Source: Dehalococcoidia bacterium
Lineage (GTDB): Bacteria > Chloroflexota > Dehalococcoidia > Lucifugimonadales > UBA3495
Direction: 5' to 3'
Assembly: GCA_003523055.1 (NCBI GenBank)
Contig: DPHC01000002.1
Coordinates: 303,927 to 367,926, forward strand
DNA length: 64,000 bases
Position 1 is the first letter of the stretch. Every line of letters begins with the position of its first letter. Below, one piece after another: positions 8,739-16,386 of this stretch. The translations under genes and the position numbers were made by a program. The notes beneath the pieces are model-generated. The model had not been told where the DNA came from, did not search any database, and saw only the letters and a program-made list of their open reading frames with translations.

Positions 8739-9851
8739 ATGGAAATCTCCACTGCAACAATCAAAACTTTAGCTAAAACACATGGATTCGACTTAGTCGG
8801 AATTACTGACAATCTAGATTTTTCCGAATCTAGATCTCTAGCAATTGAACACATAAATAAAAAAAACATGGTCGGACTTGACTGGTACACAAGTTCTAGA
8901 GTAGTCAGAGGTACTTCTCCAGCCGAATTGTTACCTGAAGTAAAATCTATAATCAGCCTTGGAGTAAATTATTACAAAAACAGCCACCATAACAAATCAA
9001 TGTCGGGCAGCGTAGCTCTATATGCGCAAGATAAAGATTATCATAGAGTTCTAAAAAAAATGATGCGGAACTTAGTATTGGATATTAACGATAATATTAA
9101 TACAGACATAATAGCTAAATGGTATGTGGATGACGGCCCTATGTTAGACAAATCAGTAGCGTTCAAAAGTGGCATAGGATGGTATGGCAAAAACTCAAAC
9201 ATTTTAACCAAATCATATGGTTCATGGGTTTTACTAGGACAAATTCTAACTAATTTAGAATTAAAACCTGATATACCGATCAAAACCAACTGCGGCACTT
9301 GTACTTTGTGCATAGACCATTGCCCTACGAACGCAATTATAGAACCTTACATTGTAAAAAACTCTTTGTGTATTTCTTATTTAACAATAGAACACAAAGG
9401 GCCCATACCTATAGAGATGCGTAAAGACATGGGGAACTGGATCTTTGGATGTGATGTCTGTCAAGAAGTATGTCCCGTCAACAAGTTTGCAAAGCCTGCT
9501 ACGGCTACAGGATTAAAGTTGTCAACATTTTCCAACTTAGATTTATCAGAAATTTTACTTATGAATGAAAGCAGCTTTAAAATAAAATTTGCCGGCACTC
9601 CTATCATGAGAACTAAATTATCAGGGTTAAAGCGAAATACATGCATAGTTATAGGCAATCGCCGTTTGTTTTCTTGCATACCTTCACTAGAAAAATCTAT
9701 TCGAGATAAGGATCCTGTAGTGAGGAGCCATTCTGCATGGGCTCTTGGCCAATTCGAATCTCGTCTCACTAATAATATCTTAAAATCAGCTTTAAACAAG
9801 GAAGATGAAGATTCCGTAAAAAATGAAATACGATTAGCCATTAGTAAATAA
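8739..9851 (+). CDS. queG: Epoxyqueuosine reductase QueG
   Basis: A 370-residue cobalamin-dependent iron-sulfur enzyme that reduces epoxyqueuosine to queuosine in tRNA. The central region has YVDDGPMLDKSVAFKSGIGW followed by GKNSNIL. Two [4Fe-4S] clusters are encoded by CGTCTLCIDHCP near residue 188 and CDVCQEVCP near residue 240. The C-terminus contains a HEAT-like repeat (DPVVRSHSAWALGQFES). B12 dependence fits the cobalamin-binding radical SAM gene at 52 kb. Other queuosine genes are not in the window. Confidence 0.95.
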   Translation: MEISTATIKTLAKTHGFDLVGITDNLDFSESRSLAIEHINKKNMVGLDWYTSSRVVRGTSPAELLPEVKSIISLGVNYYKNSHHNKSMSGSVALYAQDKDYHRVLKKMMRNLVLDINDNINTDIIAKWYVDDGPMLDKSVAFKSGIGWYGKNSNILTKSYGSWVLLGQILTNLELKPDIPIKTNCGTCTLCIDHCPTNAIIEPYIVKNSLCISYLTIEHKGPIPIEMRKDMGNWIFGCDVCQEVCPVNKFAKPATATGLKLSTFSNLDLSEILLMNESSFKIKFAGTPIMRTKLSGLKRNTCIVIGNRRLFSCIPSLEKSIRDKDPVVRSHSAWALGQFESRLTNNILKSALNKEDEDSVKNEIRLAISK

Positions 9852-9857
9852 GAAGTA

Positions 9858-10355
9858 CTATTTGGATCTTTGGATTTTTTTCATCTCTTCTTCAAGTAAA
9901 TAAAAGTCGGCTTTAGGTAATAAATGCAAATTGCCTTGAAAAGCTAACGGCCAATCTTCTGGAGCCCATCTTTTGACATATTCTAATCTAGGGGCAATTT
10001 GATAGGCGTCAATATATTCATGTTCTTGAAGTAAAACTTCAGATCTAACCCCTATTTCATACGTCCATCTATTAGTTAATTGCCAAGGCCATGAGCCTTT
10101 GGCAATTTCTCTATACGAAGATGTAACGAACCCTGTGGCAGAAAATTTCTTGCTACTTTCAACGTAAAACAATATTCGATCTCCAGATTCTATCCGTTGG
10201 ATTTTACGCCTATGTTCTTCTCTTAAAGGATAATTTTCAAAACCATGGTCTTTTGTACCATTAAAACTTTCAATGTCTGATACCACCATCCAAAAGTTTC
10301 GAGGCGCATTAGATTCCTTTTTAGTCTTCGCTCTTTGATTATTCATATTCATCAA
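9858..10355 (-). CDS. EVE domain-containing protein
   Basis: A 165-residue protein, convergent with queG. The N-terminal 17 residues are basic and polar; then NFWMVVSDIESF, GDRILFYVES and the middle segment FSATGFVTS match the EVE/PUA-like fold that recognises modified nucleic-acid bases. Nothing else in the neighbourhood suggests a restriction system. An alternative start at Met3 is possible. The 114-bp gap to the divergent thiolase-like gene holds no other recognisable feature. Confidence 0.8.
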   Translation of the reverse strand: MMNMNNQRAKTKKESNAPRNFWMVVSDIESFNGTKDHGFENYPLREEHRRKIQRIESGDRILFYVESSKKFSATGFVTSSYREIAKGSWPWQLTNRWTYEIGVRSEVLLQEHEYIDAYQIAPRLEYVKRWAPEDWPLAFQGNLHLLPKADFYLLEEEMKKIQRSK

Positions 10356-10469
10356 CCAATTCTTTGATAGGCCTATTTTACAACAGAAATATTGTTCTAT
10401 AAATATATTTGTTTGAAATTTTAATTTAGTGTAGTATTTGAGACAACTTCTATACAGCAGGAATATATT

Positions 10470-11639
10470 ATGACTCCTAACAAAGAACGAATCGCAGCCA
10501 TAGTCGGAGTAGCCGAATCAGATGAAATAGGGAGAGTTCCTAATAAATCTTCTCTCCAACATCATGCCGAAGCAGCCTATAATGCGCTTGAAGATGCCGG
10601 GTTAAAAATATCTGACATAGATGGCCTATTCACAGCAGGGTTTTCTACCCTTCTGACAGCGGAATACTTAGGAATAGAACCTACTTATACAGATAATACG
10701 TCTGTCGGAGGGTCATCATTTGTCATTCATGTAGCGCACGCTGTTGCAGCTATTCAGGCTGGTTACTGTAGCGTAGCCCTTATAACCCACGGCCAAGCAG
10801 GAAGGTCCACTAGAGCTCGAATACCGGTCGATCCAAATCTCCCAATTGCGCAATATGAAACTCCTTATGGATTTATTGGGCAACCTATAAATTATGCTTT
10901 AGCCTGCTCTAGATATATGGATAAATATGGTGAATCTCTTACAAGAGAAGGAATGGCTGAAATAGCAGTCTCCACGAGAAAATGGGCTAATCTAAACCCT
11001 AAAGCCTTAATGTATGAAACACCTATGGATTTTGACGAATATCACAATTCCAGATGGATTTCATGGCCATTCCACCTACCTGATTGTTGCCTACAAACTG
11101 ACTCTGGAGCAGCAATCATTGTCACATCAGCAGAAGTGGCAAACAGATTAAAGAAAAAACCTATTTGGGTTTTAGGAGCCTCAGAATCACATGACCACAA
11201 CATGATTAGCATGATGCCTGATATGACTTCTACCGTATCAAGAATTACCGGACCATTAGCGCTAGCAAAAGCTGGAATAACCCATAGCGAAATAGACCTG
11301 ACTATGATTTATGATTCTTTTACTTACACAGTAATGGCATCTTTAGAAGGTTTAGGATTTTGTAAACCTGGCGAAGCCGCTGATTTCGTAAAAGGTCAAA
11401 GAACTGCTCCTGGGGGTGATTTTGCTTTAAATACTAATGGAGGAGGCTTATCATACAGCCATCCTGGAATGTACGGTAGTTTTCTGCTTGTAGAAGCTGT
11501 AAGACAATTACGAGGAGAAGCTGGCTCAAGGCAAATAAAATCTAAGCACAGGAATTCCAAAGACCCTCAAATTTCATTAGTGAACGGTACAGGCGGATCT
11601 CTATCTTCCACCGGAACTGTCATATTAGCCAGAGATTAA
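10470..11639 (+). CDS. Thiolase-like (SCP2-thiolase/lipid-transfer type) protein
   Basis: A 389-residue protein of the thiolase superfamily. Two thiolase halves are visible: AAYNALEDAGLKISDIDGL in the N-half, and the C-half segment GDFALNTNGGGLSYSHPGMYG with conserved His. At the nucleophile position the sequence reads DNTSVGGSSF, so the acylated Cys of true thiolases is absent. Such proteins are common in steroid, lipid and aromatic catabolism gene sets, usually with a DUF35/OB-fold partner, which is not seen here. Ends 3 bp before the GTPase gene, implying one transcript. Confidence 0.85.
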   Translation: MTPNKERIAAIVGVAESDEIGRVPNKSSLQHHAEAAYNALEDAGLKISDIDGLFTAGFSTLLTAEYLGIEPTYTDNTSVGGSSFVIHVAHAVAAIQAGYCSVALITHGQAGRSTRARIPVDPNLPIAQYETPYGFIGQPINYALACSRYMDKYGESLTREGMAEIAVSTRKWANLNPKALMYETPMDFDEYHNSRWISWPFHLPDCCLQTDSGAAIIVTSAEVANRLKKKPIWVLGASESHDHNMISMMPDMTSTVSRITGPLALAKAGITHSEIDLTMIYDSFTYTVMASLEGLGFCKPGEAADFVKGQRTAPGGDFALNTNGGGLSYSHPGMYGSFLLVEAVRQLRGEAGSRQIKSKHRNSKDPQISLVNGTGGSLSSTGTVILARD

Positions 11640-11642
11640 GAA

Positions 11643-12725
11643 ATGGAAATAGTCATTATTGGATTACCCCAAAGTGGTAAAAGCTGCCTTTTTGATGCAC
11701 TCACGCAAGGTGTTTCAGCAAGTTCCGGTATTGGAAATGGGATAGAAATGCGCATAGGAACAGCTAAAGTTCCAGATTATCGCCTAGATGAATTAGCAAA
11801 TATTTACAATCCTCAAAAAATTATACAAGCTGAAATAAAGTACTGGGATCCACCCGGGATGGAAAGTGGAGTGTCTACCGAGCAGGTCTCCGGCAGATAT
11901 CGTAATATCTTACAATCCGCAGACGCACTGCTGGTCTGCATACGAGCATTCGAAAGCCCTTATATACCACATATTAAGGGAACAGTAGACCCCGTTAGAG
12001 ATATAAATACAATATTAGAAGAATTAATGTATTCAGACTTAGAAATGGCAGAAAATGCCATCACCAGATTGTCCGATAGTATTAAAAAAGCTAAACCAGA
12101 AGAACGGCAAAGTATAGAACGCCAACAGGAAACCATGATGCAAATCAAAGATGGCATAGAAAAAGGCGATCCTGTATTATCTCTGATGTCATCTTTTTCT
12201 GATGTCAATTTTCTATCTAATTATCAATTTTTAACCAACAAACCAATCATAGTTGTATACAATATAAATGAATCAGACCCATCAATCTCATCCATCAACA
12301 AAATTCAGTCTTATTCCGGAAACTTGATTGAAATTTCAATACCGGCTCGAACTGAATCTGAACTAGCCCAAATGCCTGAAGAGGAAGAAAAAGAGTTCCG
12401 AGAAGATTTGGGACTAACAGAATCAGCTTGTGATCAAATAATACAAGCTACATACAAAGGCTTGAGCCTCATTTCGTTTTTGACAGTAGGAGAAGACGAA
12501 GTCCGAGCATGGCCTATTAAATCCAGTTTCAATGCACCCGAGGCGGCTGGAGCCATTCATACAGATTTTATAAAAGGTTTTGTTAAAGCTGAGGTCGTAT
12601 CGTACGAAAATTTGTTAAAGTGTAAATCATGGGCTCAAACTAAAAAAGAAGGATTATGTAAATCTGAAGGTAAAACCTACATCGTCCAAGATGGGGACAT
12701 TATAAATTTCCTGATAAACCAATAG
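11643..12725 (+). CDS. ychF: YchF/Obg-family GTPase (ATPase) with TGS domain
   Basis: A 360-residue translation-factor P-loop protein. Walker A GLPQSGKS is at residues 7-14, a DPPG switch II lies near residue 69, and NINE occupies the base-recognition site where NKxD is expected; NxxE is the YchF signature linked to ATP preference. A helical insertion spans about residues 125-200 and a C-terminal TGS domain runs from about residue 275. YchF binds ribosomes and affects stress responses. The spacing from the thiolase-like gene is 3 bp. It is diverged from model YchF proteins, so a YchF-like paralogue is possible. Confidence 0.85.
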   Translation: MEIVIIGLPQSGKSCLFDALTQGVSASSGIGNGIEMRIGTAKVPDYRLDELANIYNPQKIIQAEIKYWDPPGMESGVSTEQVSGRYRNILQSADALLVCIRAFESPYIPHIKGTVDPVRDINTILEELMYSDLEMAENAITRLSDSIKKAKPEERQSIERQQETMMQIKDGIEKGDPVLSLMSSFSDVNFLSNYQFLTNKPIIVVYNINESDPSISSINKIQSYSGNLIEISIPARTESELAQMPEEEEKEFREDLGLTESACDQIIQATYKGLSLISFLTVGEDEVRAWPIKSSFNAPEAAGAIHTDFIKGFVKAEVVSYENLLKCKSWAQTKKEGLCKSEGKTYIVQDGDIINFLINQ

Positions 12726-12739
12726 TTTTTGCTGCACCA

Positions 12740-13279
12740 ATGCATGACATAAATACTTTTACAATACGATCATATATAGAAAACGATCATCCAAAAGTAT
12801 GTTCCATTTTTAAAAATGGTTTATTAAATTTAAATTATCCTGAAGGCTTTGATATCGAGCCCTATATAGAAGAATCTCTTGCTACTGATTTAAAAAACAT
12901 TGAAACTGTATATATGTTGGAATCCGGTTCTCACTTCTGGTGCGCAGTCAATGACTCAGACATTGCCGGAATAGTAGCTATAAAAAAGATTACTGATGAA
13001 GTAGCAGAATTAAGACGAATGAGCGTGTCAGATGAGTTTCGACACCATGGAGTCGCAACAAAACTTCTAAAAACGGCAGAAACATTCTGTGTAGAAAATA
13101 ATTATACCAAGATCAAACTTACAACTACCAATATGCAAATTCCTGCTGTGAATTTATATAAAAAATTCGGGTTTATTAAGTATCATAAAGAAGCATACTC
13201 TTTAATAACAGCATATCATTTCCAAAAACTTCTAACCGATATTCCTTTAGACAAATCAGATAGGTTTAGCCAAACTTAA
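12740..13279 (+). CDS. GNAT family N-acetyltransferase
   Basis: A 179-residue acetyltransferase. The acetyl-CoA binding motif A is ELRRMSVSDEFRHHGVATKLL (R-x-x-G-x-A loop) near residues 93-112, followed by the motif B region ending NLYKKFGFIKY. The target is unknown; the family includes protein N-terminal and small-molecule acetyltransferases. Starts 14 bp after the GTPase gene and overlaps the convergent VOC gene by 24 bp. Confidence 0.88.
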   Translation: MHDINTFTIRSYIENDHPKVCSIFKNGLLNLNYPEGFDIEPYIEESLATDLKNIETVYMLESGSHFWCAVNDSDIAGIVAIKKITDEVAELRRMSVSDEFRHHGVATKLLKTAETFCVENNYTKIKLTTTNMQIPAVNLYKKFGFIKYHKEAYSLITAYHFQKLLTDIPLDKSDRFSQT

Positions 13280-13606
13280 ATGATGTCCATCCGGATCTCT
13301 AAGATGAATATATCTTTCGTTCCAAATTGCATTTTGAGGTTTGTTCTCAATGAAAATCTTTGCAGAAATTAATCTGTCATAGATTTCATCAACATCCCCA
13401 ACATGAATGATAAACCTACCCCAATTAGTGTTAATAGAATCATTAGTCTCATTCAGATTGAGATAAGAATTAGACAACTTCAATGTAGAGAATTGTGATT
13501 CAGCTCCGCCGAAAATTACAGGTAATCCGAGTATGTCCGCATAAAACCCCAATGATATTGCCATATCCTGGATGTTCAACGTAACAGCATTTATATCGTT
13601 GAGCAT
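13256..13606 (-). CDS. VOC (glyoxalase/bleomycin-resistance) superfamily protein
   Basis: A 116-residue single VOC domain. The first beta-alpha-beta-beta-beta module opens AVTLNIQDMAISLGFYADILGLPV and the second ends RYIHLRDPDGHHLSLAKP, the usual metal-binding strand. The family covers glyoxalases, dioxygenases and drug-binding proteins; the function here cannot be narrowed. Only 3 bp separates it from the upstream membrane-protein gene, so they are likely one transcript. Confidence 0.85.
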   Translation of the reverse strand: MLNDINAVTLNIQDMAISLGFYADILGLPVIFGGAESQFSTLKLSNSYLNLNETNDSINTNWGRFIIHVGDVDEIYDRLISAKIFIENKPQNAIWNERYIHLRDPDGHHLSLAKPI

Positions 13607-13609
13607 GGA

Positions 13610-14056
13610 TTAGGGAGATATTATGGTTTTTTTGGACTTTAAAATACCGTACATAGTACCCAGAGCACTCATACTGCCAACATACAAAGGTCCAATGAAT
13701 ATAGCAATCCACAACAATGATTGAGTTCTACGTTCCAGATCCATAATTTGGCTTAACACAAGAGCACTAATCACGATAGTAACAGCTGCCAAAACACCCA
13801 TTATAAGACCAAATTTTAAACCAAAGGATCCAGTTGCTTCGATTAATCCGTGCCTTTTTTTTGCTATGATATAACTTCCAACAAACGGACTCAATGGTAT
13901 AACAAACAATATTGCAAAATGCACAACTGGCACCGGCAAAAGTATGAAAGACAATGCAGACAGAATAAGCATTATTCCATAAGACATAAAAACAGATTTC
14001 AACATATTATTTTTTTGCTCCTGTGCACCAATATTACTACTTACAAATAATACCAT
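13610..14056 (-). CDS. Small integral membrane protein of unknown function
   Basis: A 148-residue protein with about four hydrophobic segments, roughly residues 20-40, 42-60, 78-98 and 112-135, separated by short charged loops (IAKKRHGLIEATGS; LSQIMDLERRTQS). No family is recognised. The first 18 residues are polar and a second Met at residue 19 could be the true start. Divergent from the cysteine leader/MoeZ-like region. Confidence 0.7.
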   Translation of the reverse strand: MVLFVSSNIGAQEQKNNMLKSVFMSYGIMLILSALSFILLPVPVVHFAILFVIPLSPFVGSYIIAKKRHGLIEATGSFGLKFGLIMGVLAAVTIVISALVLSQIMDLERRTQSLLWIAIFIGPLYVGSMSALGTMYGILKSKKTIISP

Positions 14057-14123
14057 ACCCCAATAAAGAGATTTTATAACCTTGCCCCGACGAACATTAA
14101 TCGAAAGTACAGCTAATCAGTGT

Positions 14124-14152
14124 TTGACAATTATATTTAACATTATTAAACT
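14124..14152 (+). promoter_or_regulatory. Promoter of the MoeZ-like/CysM region
   Basis: TTGACA (14124-14129), spacer of 17 bp, TAAACT (14147-14152). The expected transcription start, 6-7 bases past the -10, falls at about 14158-14159, on the ATG of the leader peptide, so the transcript would be essentially leaderless. Confidence 0.7.
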
Positions 14153-14158
14153 GGATAT

Positions 14159-14206
14159 ATGGAAAATAAATTAAACGCCTGTCATTGTATGTATCCTCCT
14201 AAATGA
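14159..14206 (+). CDS. Candidate cysteine leader peptide 1 (15 aa, Cys-His-Cys)
   Basis: Short frame with ATG at 14159 and TGA at 14204-14206, encoding 15 residues with C-H-C at positions 8-10. It sits just downstream of a strong promoter, with ATG near the predicted 5' end and no clear Shine-Dalgarno. The stop codon is followed immediately by the antiterminator strand. Two cysteine codons make a weaker signal than leader 2, but position and RNA folding fit ribosome-mediated attenuation of the MoeZ-like gene. Confidence 0.6.
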   Translation: MENKLNACHCMYPPK

Positions 14207-14268
14207 GAGGGTAGTTACCGTTCGAATTGATTAAACACCCTCCTTAACACAAGAGAGGGTGTTTCATT
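14195..14268 (+). terminator. Attenuator 1: mutually exclusive antiterminator and terminator before the MoeZ-like gene
   Basis: Terminator stem: 14233-14245 pairs with 14251-14264 (AAACACCCTC/GAGGGTGTTT plus CTT/AAG, one bulge), followed by a T-rich run at 14262-14270. The 5' arm ACCCTC (14237-14242) can instead pair with GAGGGT (14207-14212), just past the leader stop codon. CCTC (14195-14198) inside the leader frame can pair with GAGG (14207-14210). This is the 1:2, 2:3, 3:4 arrangement of a classic attenuator. The U-run is weak, so termination efficiency is uncertain. Confidence 0.7.
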
Positions 14269-14302
14269 TTAAACCCTAAACAACATATAAAAGGAATAAT
14301 AA

Positions 14303-15136
14303 ATGAGCCAAAAACCAATAGCACTTACTCCTGCCCAAGTTAAAAGATATTCTAGGCACCTCATAATGAACGATGTTGGCAGCGTAGGACAACGAAAACT
14401 TTTAGACGCAAAGGTTTTGATTCTGGGAGCTGGAGGACTAGGCTCGCCTTCTGCAATATATTTAGCACTGGCAGGTGTTGGAACCATTGGGTTAGTTGAT
14501 TTTGATGTCGTAGATTTATCCAATTTACAACGCCAAGTCTTACATCACACTGCAGATGTTGGAAGGCCAAAGCTACAGTCAGCCAAAGATAATATTTTAT
14601 CGTACAACCCTGATATTAATGTAGTTTTACACGAAACTCGGCTTGAATCTGACAATGCTATGGATATAATTTCAAATTATGACATGGTAATAAACGGAGC
14701 CGATAATTTTGCTACCCGATATTTGGTAAATGATGCGTGCTACCTATTAGGAAAACCCTTAGTAGATGGAAGTATCTTAATATTCGATGGCCAATCAACA
14801 TTATTCACACCAGGCAATGGATGTTATAGGTGCTTATTTCCATCACCTCCTCCTCCTGGTATGGTTCCAAACTGCGCTGAAGCTGGAGTATTAGGGGCCC
14901 TAACAGGACTAGTAGGGAGCATCCAAGCAACTGAAGCATTGAAGTACATTTTGGGTATAGGCCAAAGCTTAGAATCTAGATTATTAATCATAGATGCCTT
15001 AAGTATGACATTTAGAGAATTCAAACTGAGGCGAAACCCTAATTGCCCACTTTGTGGAGACAAGCCTACTGTCACAGAATTAATCGACTACGAAATTTTC
15101 TGCGGTATAACTGCAGACAGCCCTACGATGTCTTAA
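14303..15136 (+). CDS. MoeB/MoeZ/ThiF-family sulfur-carrier adenylyltransferase (no rhodanese domain)
   Basis: A 277-residue E1-like enzyme that adenylates the C-terminal glycine of a ubiquitin-like sulfur carrier. Features: N-terminal YSRHLIM; nucleotide loop GAGGLGSP near residue 45; DFDVVDLSNLQRQ; DNFATRYLVNDAC; zinc pairs CYRC near residue 178 and CPLC near residue 252; candidate catalytic Cys in MVPNCAEAGVLG. The close of the domain (ELIDYEIFCGI) resembles mycobacterial MoeZ just before its rhodanese domain, but this protein stops about 9 residues later. Next to a CysM-type synthase, it probably activates a CysO/ThiS-like carrier for cysteine synthesis; no carrier gene is visible in the window. 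Controlled by attenuator 1. Confidence 0.92.
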   Translation: MSQKPIALTPAQVKRYSRHLIMNDVGSVGQRKLLDAKVLILGAGGLGSPSAIYLALAGVGTIGLVDFDVVDLSNLQRQVLHHTADVGRPKLQSAKDNILSYNPDINVVLHETRLESDNAMDIISNYDMVINGADNFATRYLVNDACYLLGKPLVDGSILIFDGQSTLFTPGNGCYRCLFPSPPPPGMVPNCAEAGVLGALTGLVGSIQATEALKYILGIGQSLESRLLIIDALSMTFREFKLRRNPNCPLCGDKPTVTELIDYEIFCGITADSPTMS

Positions 15137-15204
15137 TGTTGATCCAACAAACACTCTCACATACCTGTTTCGACTGTTGTTGTTGCCACTGTTGTTCTCC
15201 GTAA
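15136..15204 (+). CDS. Polycysteine leader peptide (22 aa, 7 Cys) upstream of cysM
   Basis: ATG at 15136-15138 overlaps the TAA of the MoeZ-like gene by one base (TAATG), which suggests coupled reinitiation. The frame encodes 22 residues and ends with TAA at 15202-15204. Residues 11-20 read C-F-D-C-C-C-C-H-C-C, seven cysteines from codons at 15166-15195. A perfect terminator and an antiterminator strand follow directly. Polycysteine upstream ORFs acting as cysteine sensors are known in mycobacteria; this peptide has the same design. It is most likely a regulatory leader rather than a functional metal-binding peptide. Confidence 0.88.
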   Translation: MLIQQTLSHTCFDCCCCHCCSP

Positions 15205-15206
15205 AC

Positions 15207-15268
15207 AAGAGGGATACATCAACGCATGATTTCAAACTCCCTCTTAATAGCAAGAGGGAGTTTTTTTT
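15207..15268 (+). terminator. Attenuator 2: cysteine-responsive terminator/antiterminator before cysM
   Basis: Terminator: AAACTCCCTCTT (15234-15245), loop of 6, AAGAGGGAGTTT (15252-15263), a perfect 12-bp stem running into eight T (15261-15268). Antiterminator: AAGAGGGA (15207-15214) is identical to the 3' arm and pairs perfectly with TCCCTCTT (15238-15245). A ribosome stalled on the Cys codons leaves 15207-15214 free to form the antiterminator. A ribosome reaching the stop codon at 15202 covers it, so the terminator forms. This predicts cysM expression when Cys-tRNA is scarce. Confidence 0.88.
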
Positions 15269-15292
15269 ACACCAACATCAAGGAATATAAAT

Positions 15293-16255
15293 ATGACTAA
15301 AACATTCATTCACAACTCGGTTCAGGATAGCATTCTTGATACTATAGGTAATACTCCGATAGTTAAATTAAATCATTGTAGTCCCAATCCTAACGTTGAT
15401 ATTTATGTGAAATTAGAAGGGCAAAATCCTACTGGATCCGTAAAAGATAGAATAGCACTGAAAATGATTAATGAAGCGGAATTCCATGGAGAAATATCTA
15501 CCACTCGTACTATTCTGGAACCCACTAGTGGCAACACTGGAATCTCAATCGCATTAGTAGGGAAACTAAAAGGTTTCAAAGTAAAAGTGGTTATGCCTAG
15601 CAATGTAAGTTCAGAACGTACACAACTCTTAACGGCTTATGGCGCAGACATAGTGTATTCTGAGGGAGAAAAAGGCAGCAACGGTTCAATTGAACTAGCC
15701 CAAGATATTCTAAGTAAAAATCCTGAAGACTATTACATGCCTTACCAGTACGGTAATCAAGCTAATCCACGAGCTCATTATGAAGGAACAGGACCAGAAA
15801 TTTTAGCAGCAGTCCCAGACCTAGATGTTTTCATTGCGGGATTAGGGACAGGTGGTACTTTAACAGGTACAGGGCAATATTTAAAAGATAACAACCCTGA
15901 AGTAAAAATTGTAGCGGTTGCTCCAGAGCCAGATGATTTAATATCGGGGTTGCGTAGATTAGAAGATGGATTTATACCTCCAATTTTGGATATAAATGTT
16001 TTAGACTCGAGACTTCTAATAAGCAGCTTTGATGCGTTTAAAACAACAAAAATATTACTAGAAAAAGAAGGTATATTCGCAGGTATTTCTTGTGGTTCAG
16101 TGGTATATGGAGCAATCAAACAAGCAGAAAGGATGAAATCTGGCAAAATAGTTTGCTTATTGGCCGACGGGGGTTGGAAATACCTAAGTACTAGTCTTTG
16201 GACAAAAGACTATCCCCAACTGGCAGAAGAATCCAAGGGCAAAATTTGGTGGTAA
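15293..16255 (+). CDS. cysM: Cysteine synthase, CysM type (PLP-dependent)
   Basis: A 320-residue fold-type II PLP enzyme. The PLP lysine lies in NPTGSVKDR near residue 51, the substrate loop in EPTSGNTG, and the phosphate loop in GLGTGGTLTGTG. The C-terminal part (GIFAGISCGS; ADGGWKYLSTSLW; final KIWW) closely resembles mycobacterial CysM, which uses O-phosphoserine and a thiocarboxylated carrier protein (CysO). The adjacent MoeZ-like gene fits this pathway. An O-acetylserine-using CysK-like activity is not excluded. Preceded by the polycysteine attenuator; Shine-Dalgarno AAGGAA lies upstream of the ATG. Confidence 0.92.
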   Translation: MTKTFIHNSVQDSILDTIGNTPIVKLNHCSPNPNVDIYVKLEGQNPTGSVKDRIALKMINEAEFHGEISTTRTILEPTSGNTGISIALVGKLKGFKVKVVMPSNVSSERTQLLTAYGADIVYSEGEKGSNGSIELAQDILSKNPEDYYMPYQYGNQANPRAHYEGTGPEILAAVPDLDVFIAGLGTGGTLTGTGQYLKDNNPEVKIVAVAPEPDDLISGLRRLEDGFIPPILDINVLDSRLLISSFDAFKTTKILLEKEGIFAGISCGSVVYGAIKQAERMKSGKIVCLLADGGWKYLSTSLWTKDYPQLAEESKGKIWW

Positions 16256-16313
16256 TACAAATCAAATCCTAACCTCGGTTGAAACTATGCCTACTAGATG
16301 CTAGAATTGTACC

Positions 16314-16335
16314 AAAGGCGGGGTTAACCCGCTTT
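16314..16335 (+). terminator. Possible terminator hairpin between cysM and nusA
   Basis: AAAG and CGGG (16314-16322, one G bulged) pair with CCCG and CTTT (16328-16335) around a 5-base loop, followed by a short TTTCTT. It may end the cysM transcript; the weak T-run leaves this open. The rest of the 131-bp gap holds nothing else that I recognise. Confidence 0.45.
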
Positions 16336-16386
16336 CTTGCTGATTAGCGTACAAATAAAAACGTAATAGATGGGGGTACAAGGTCG

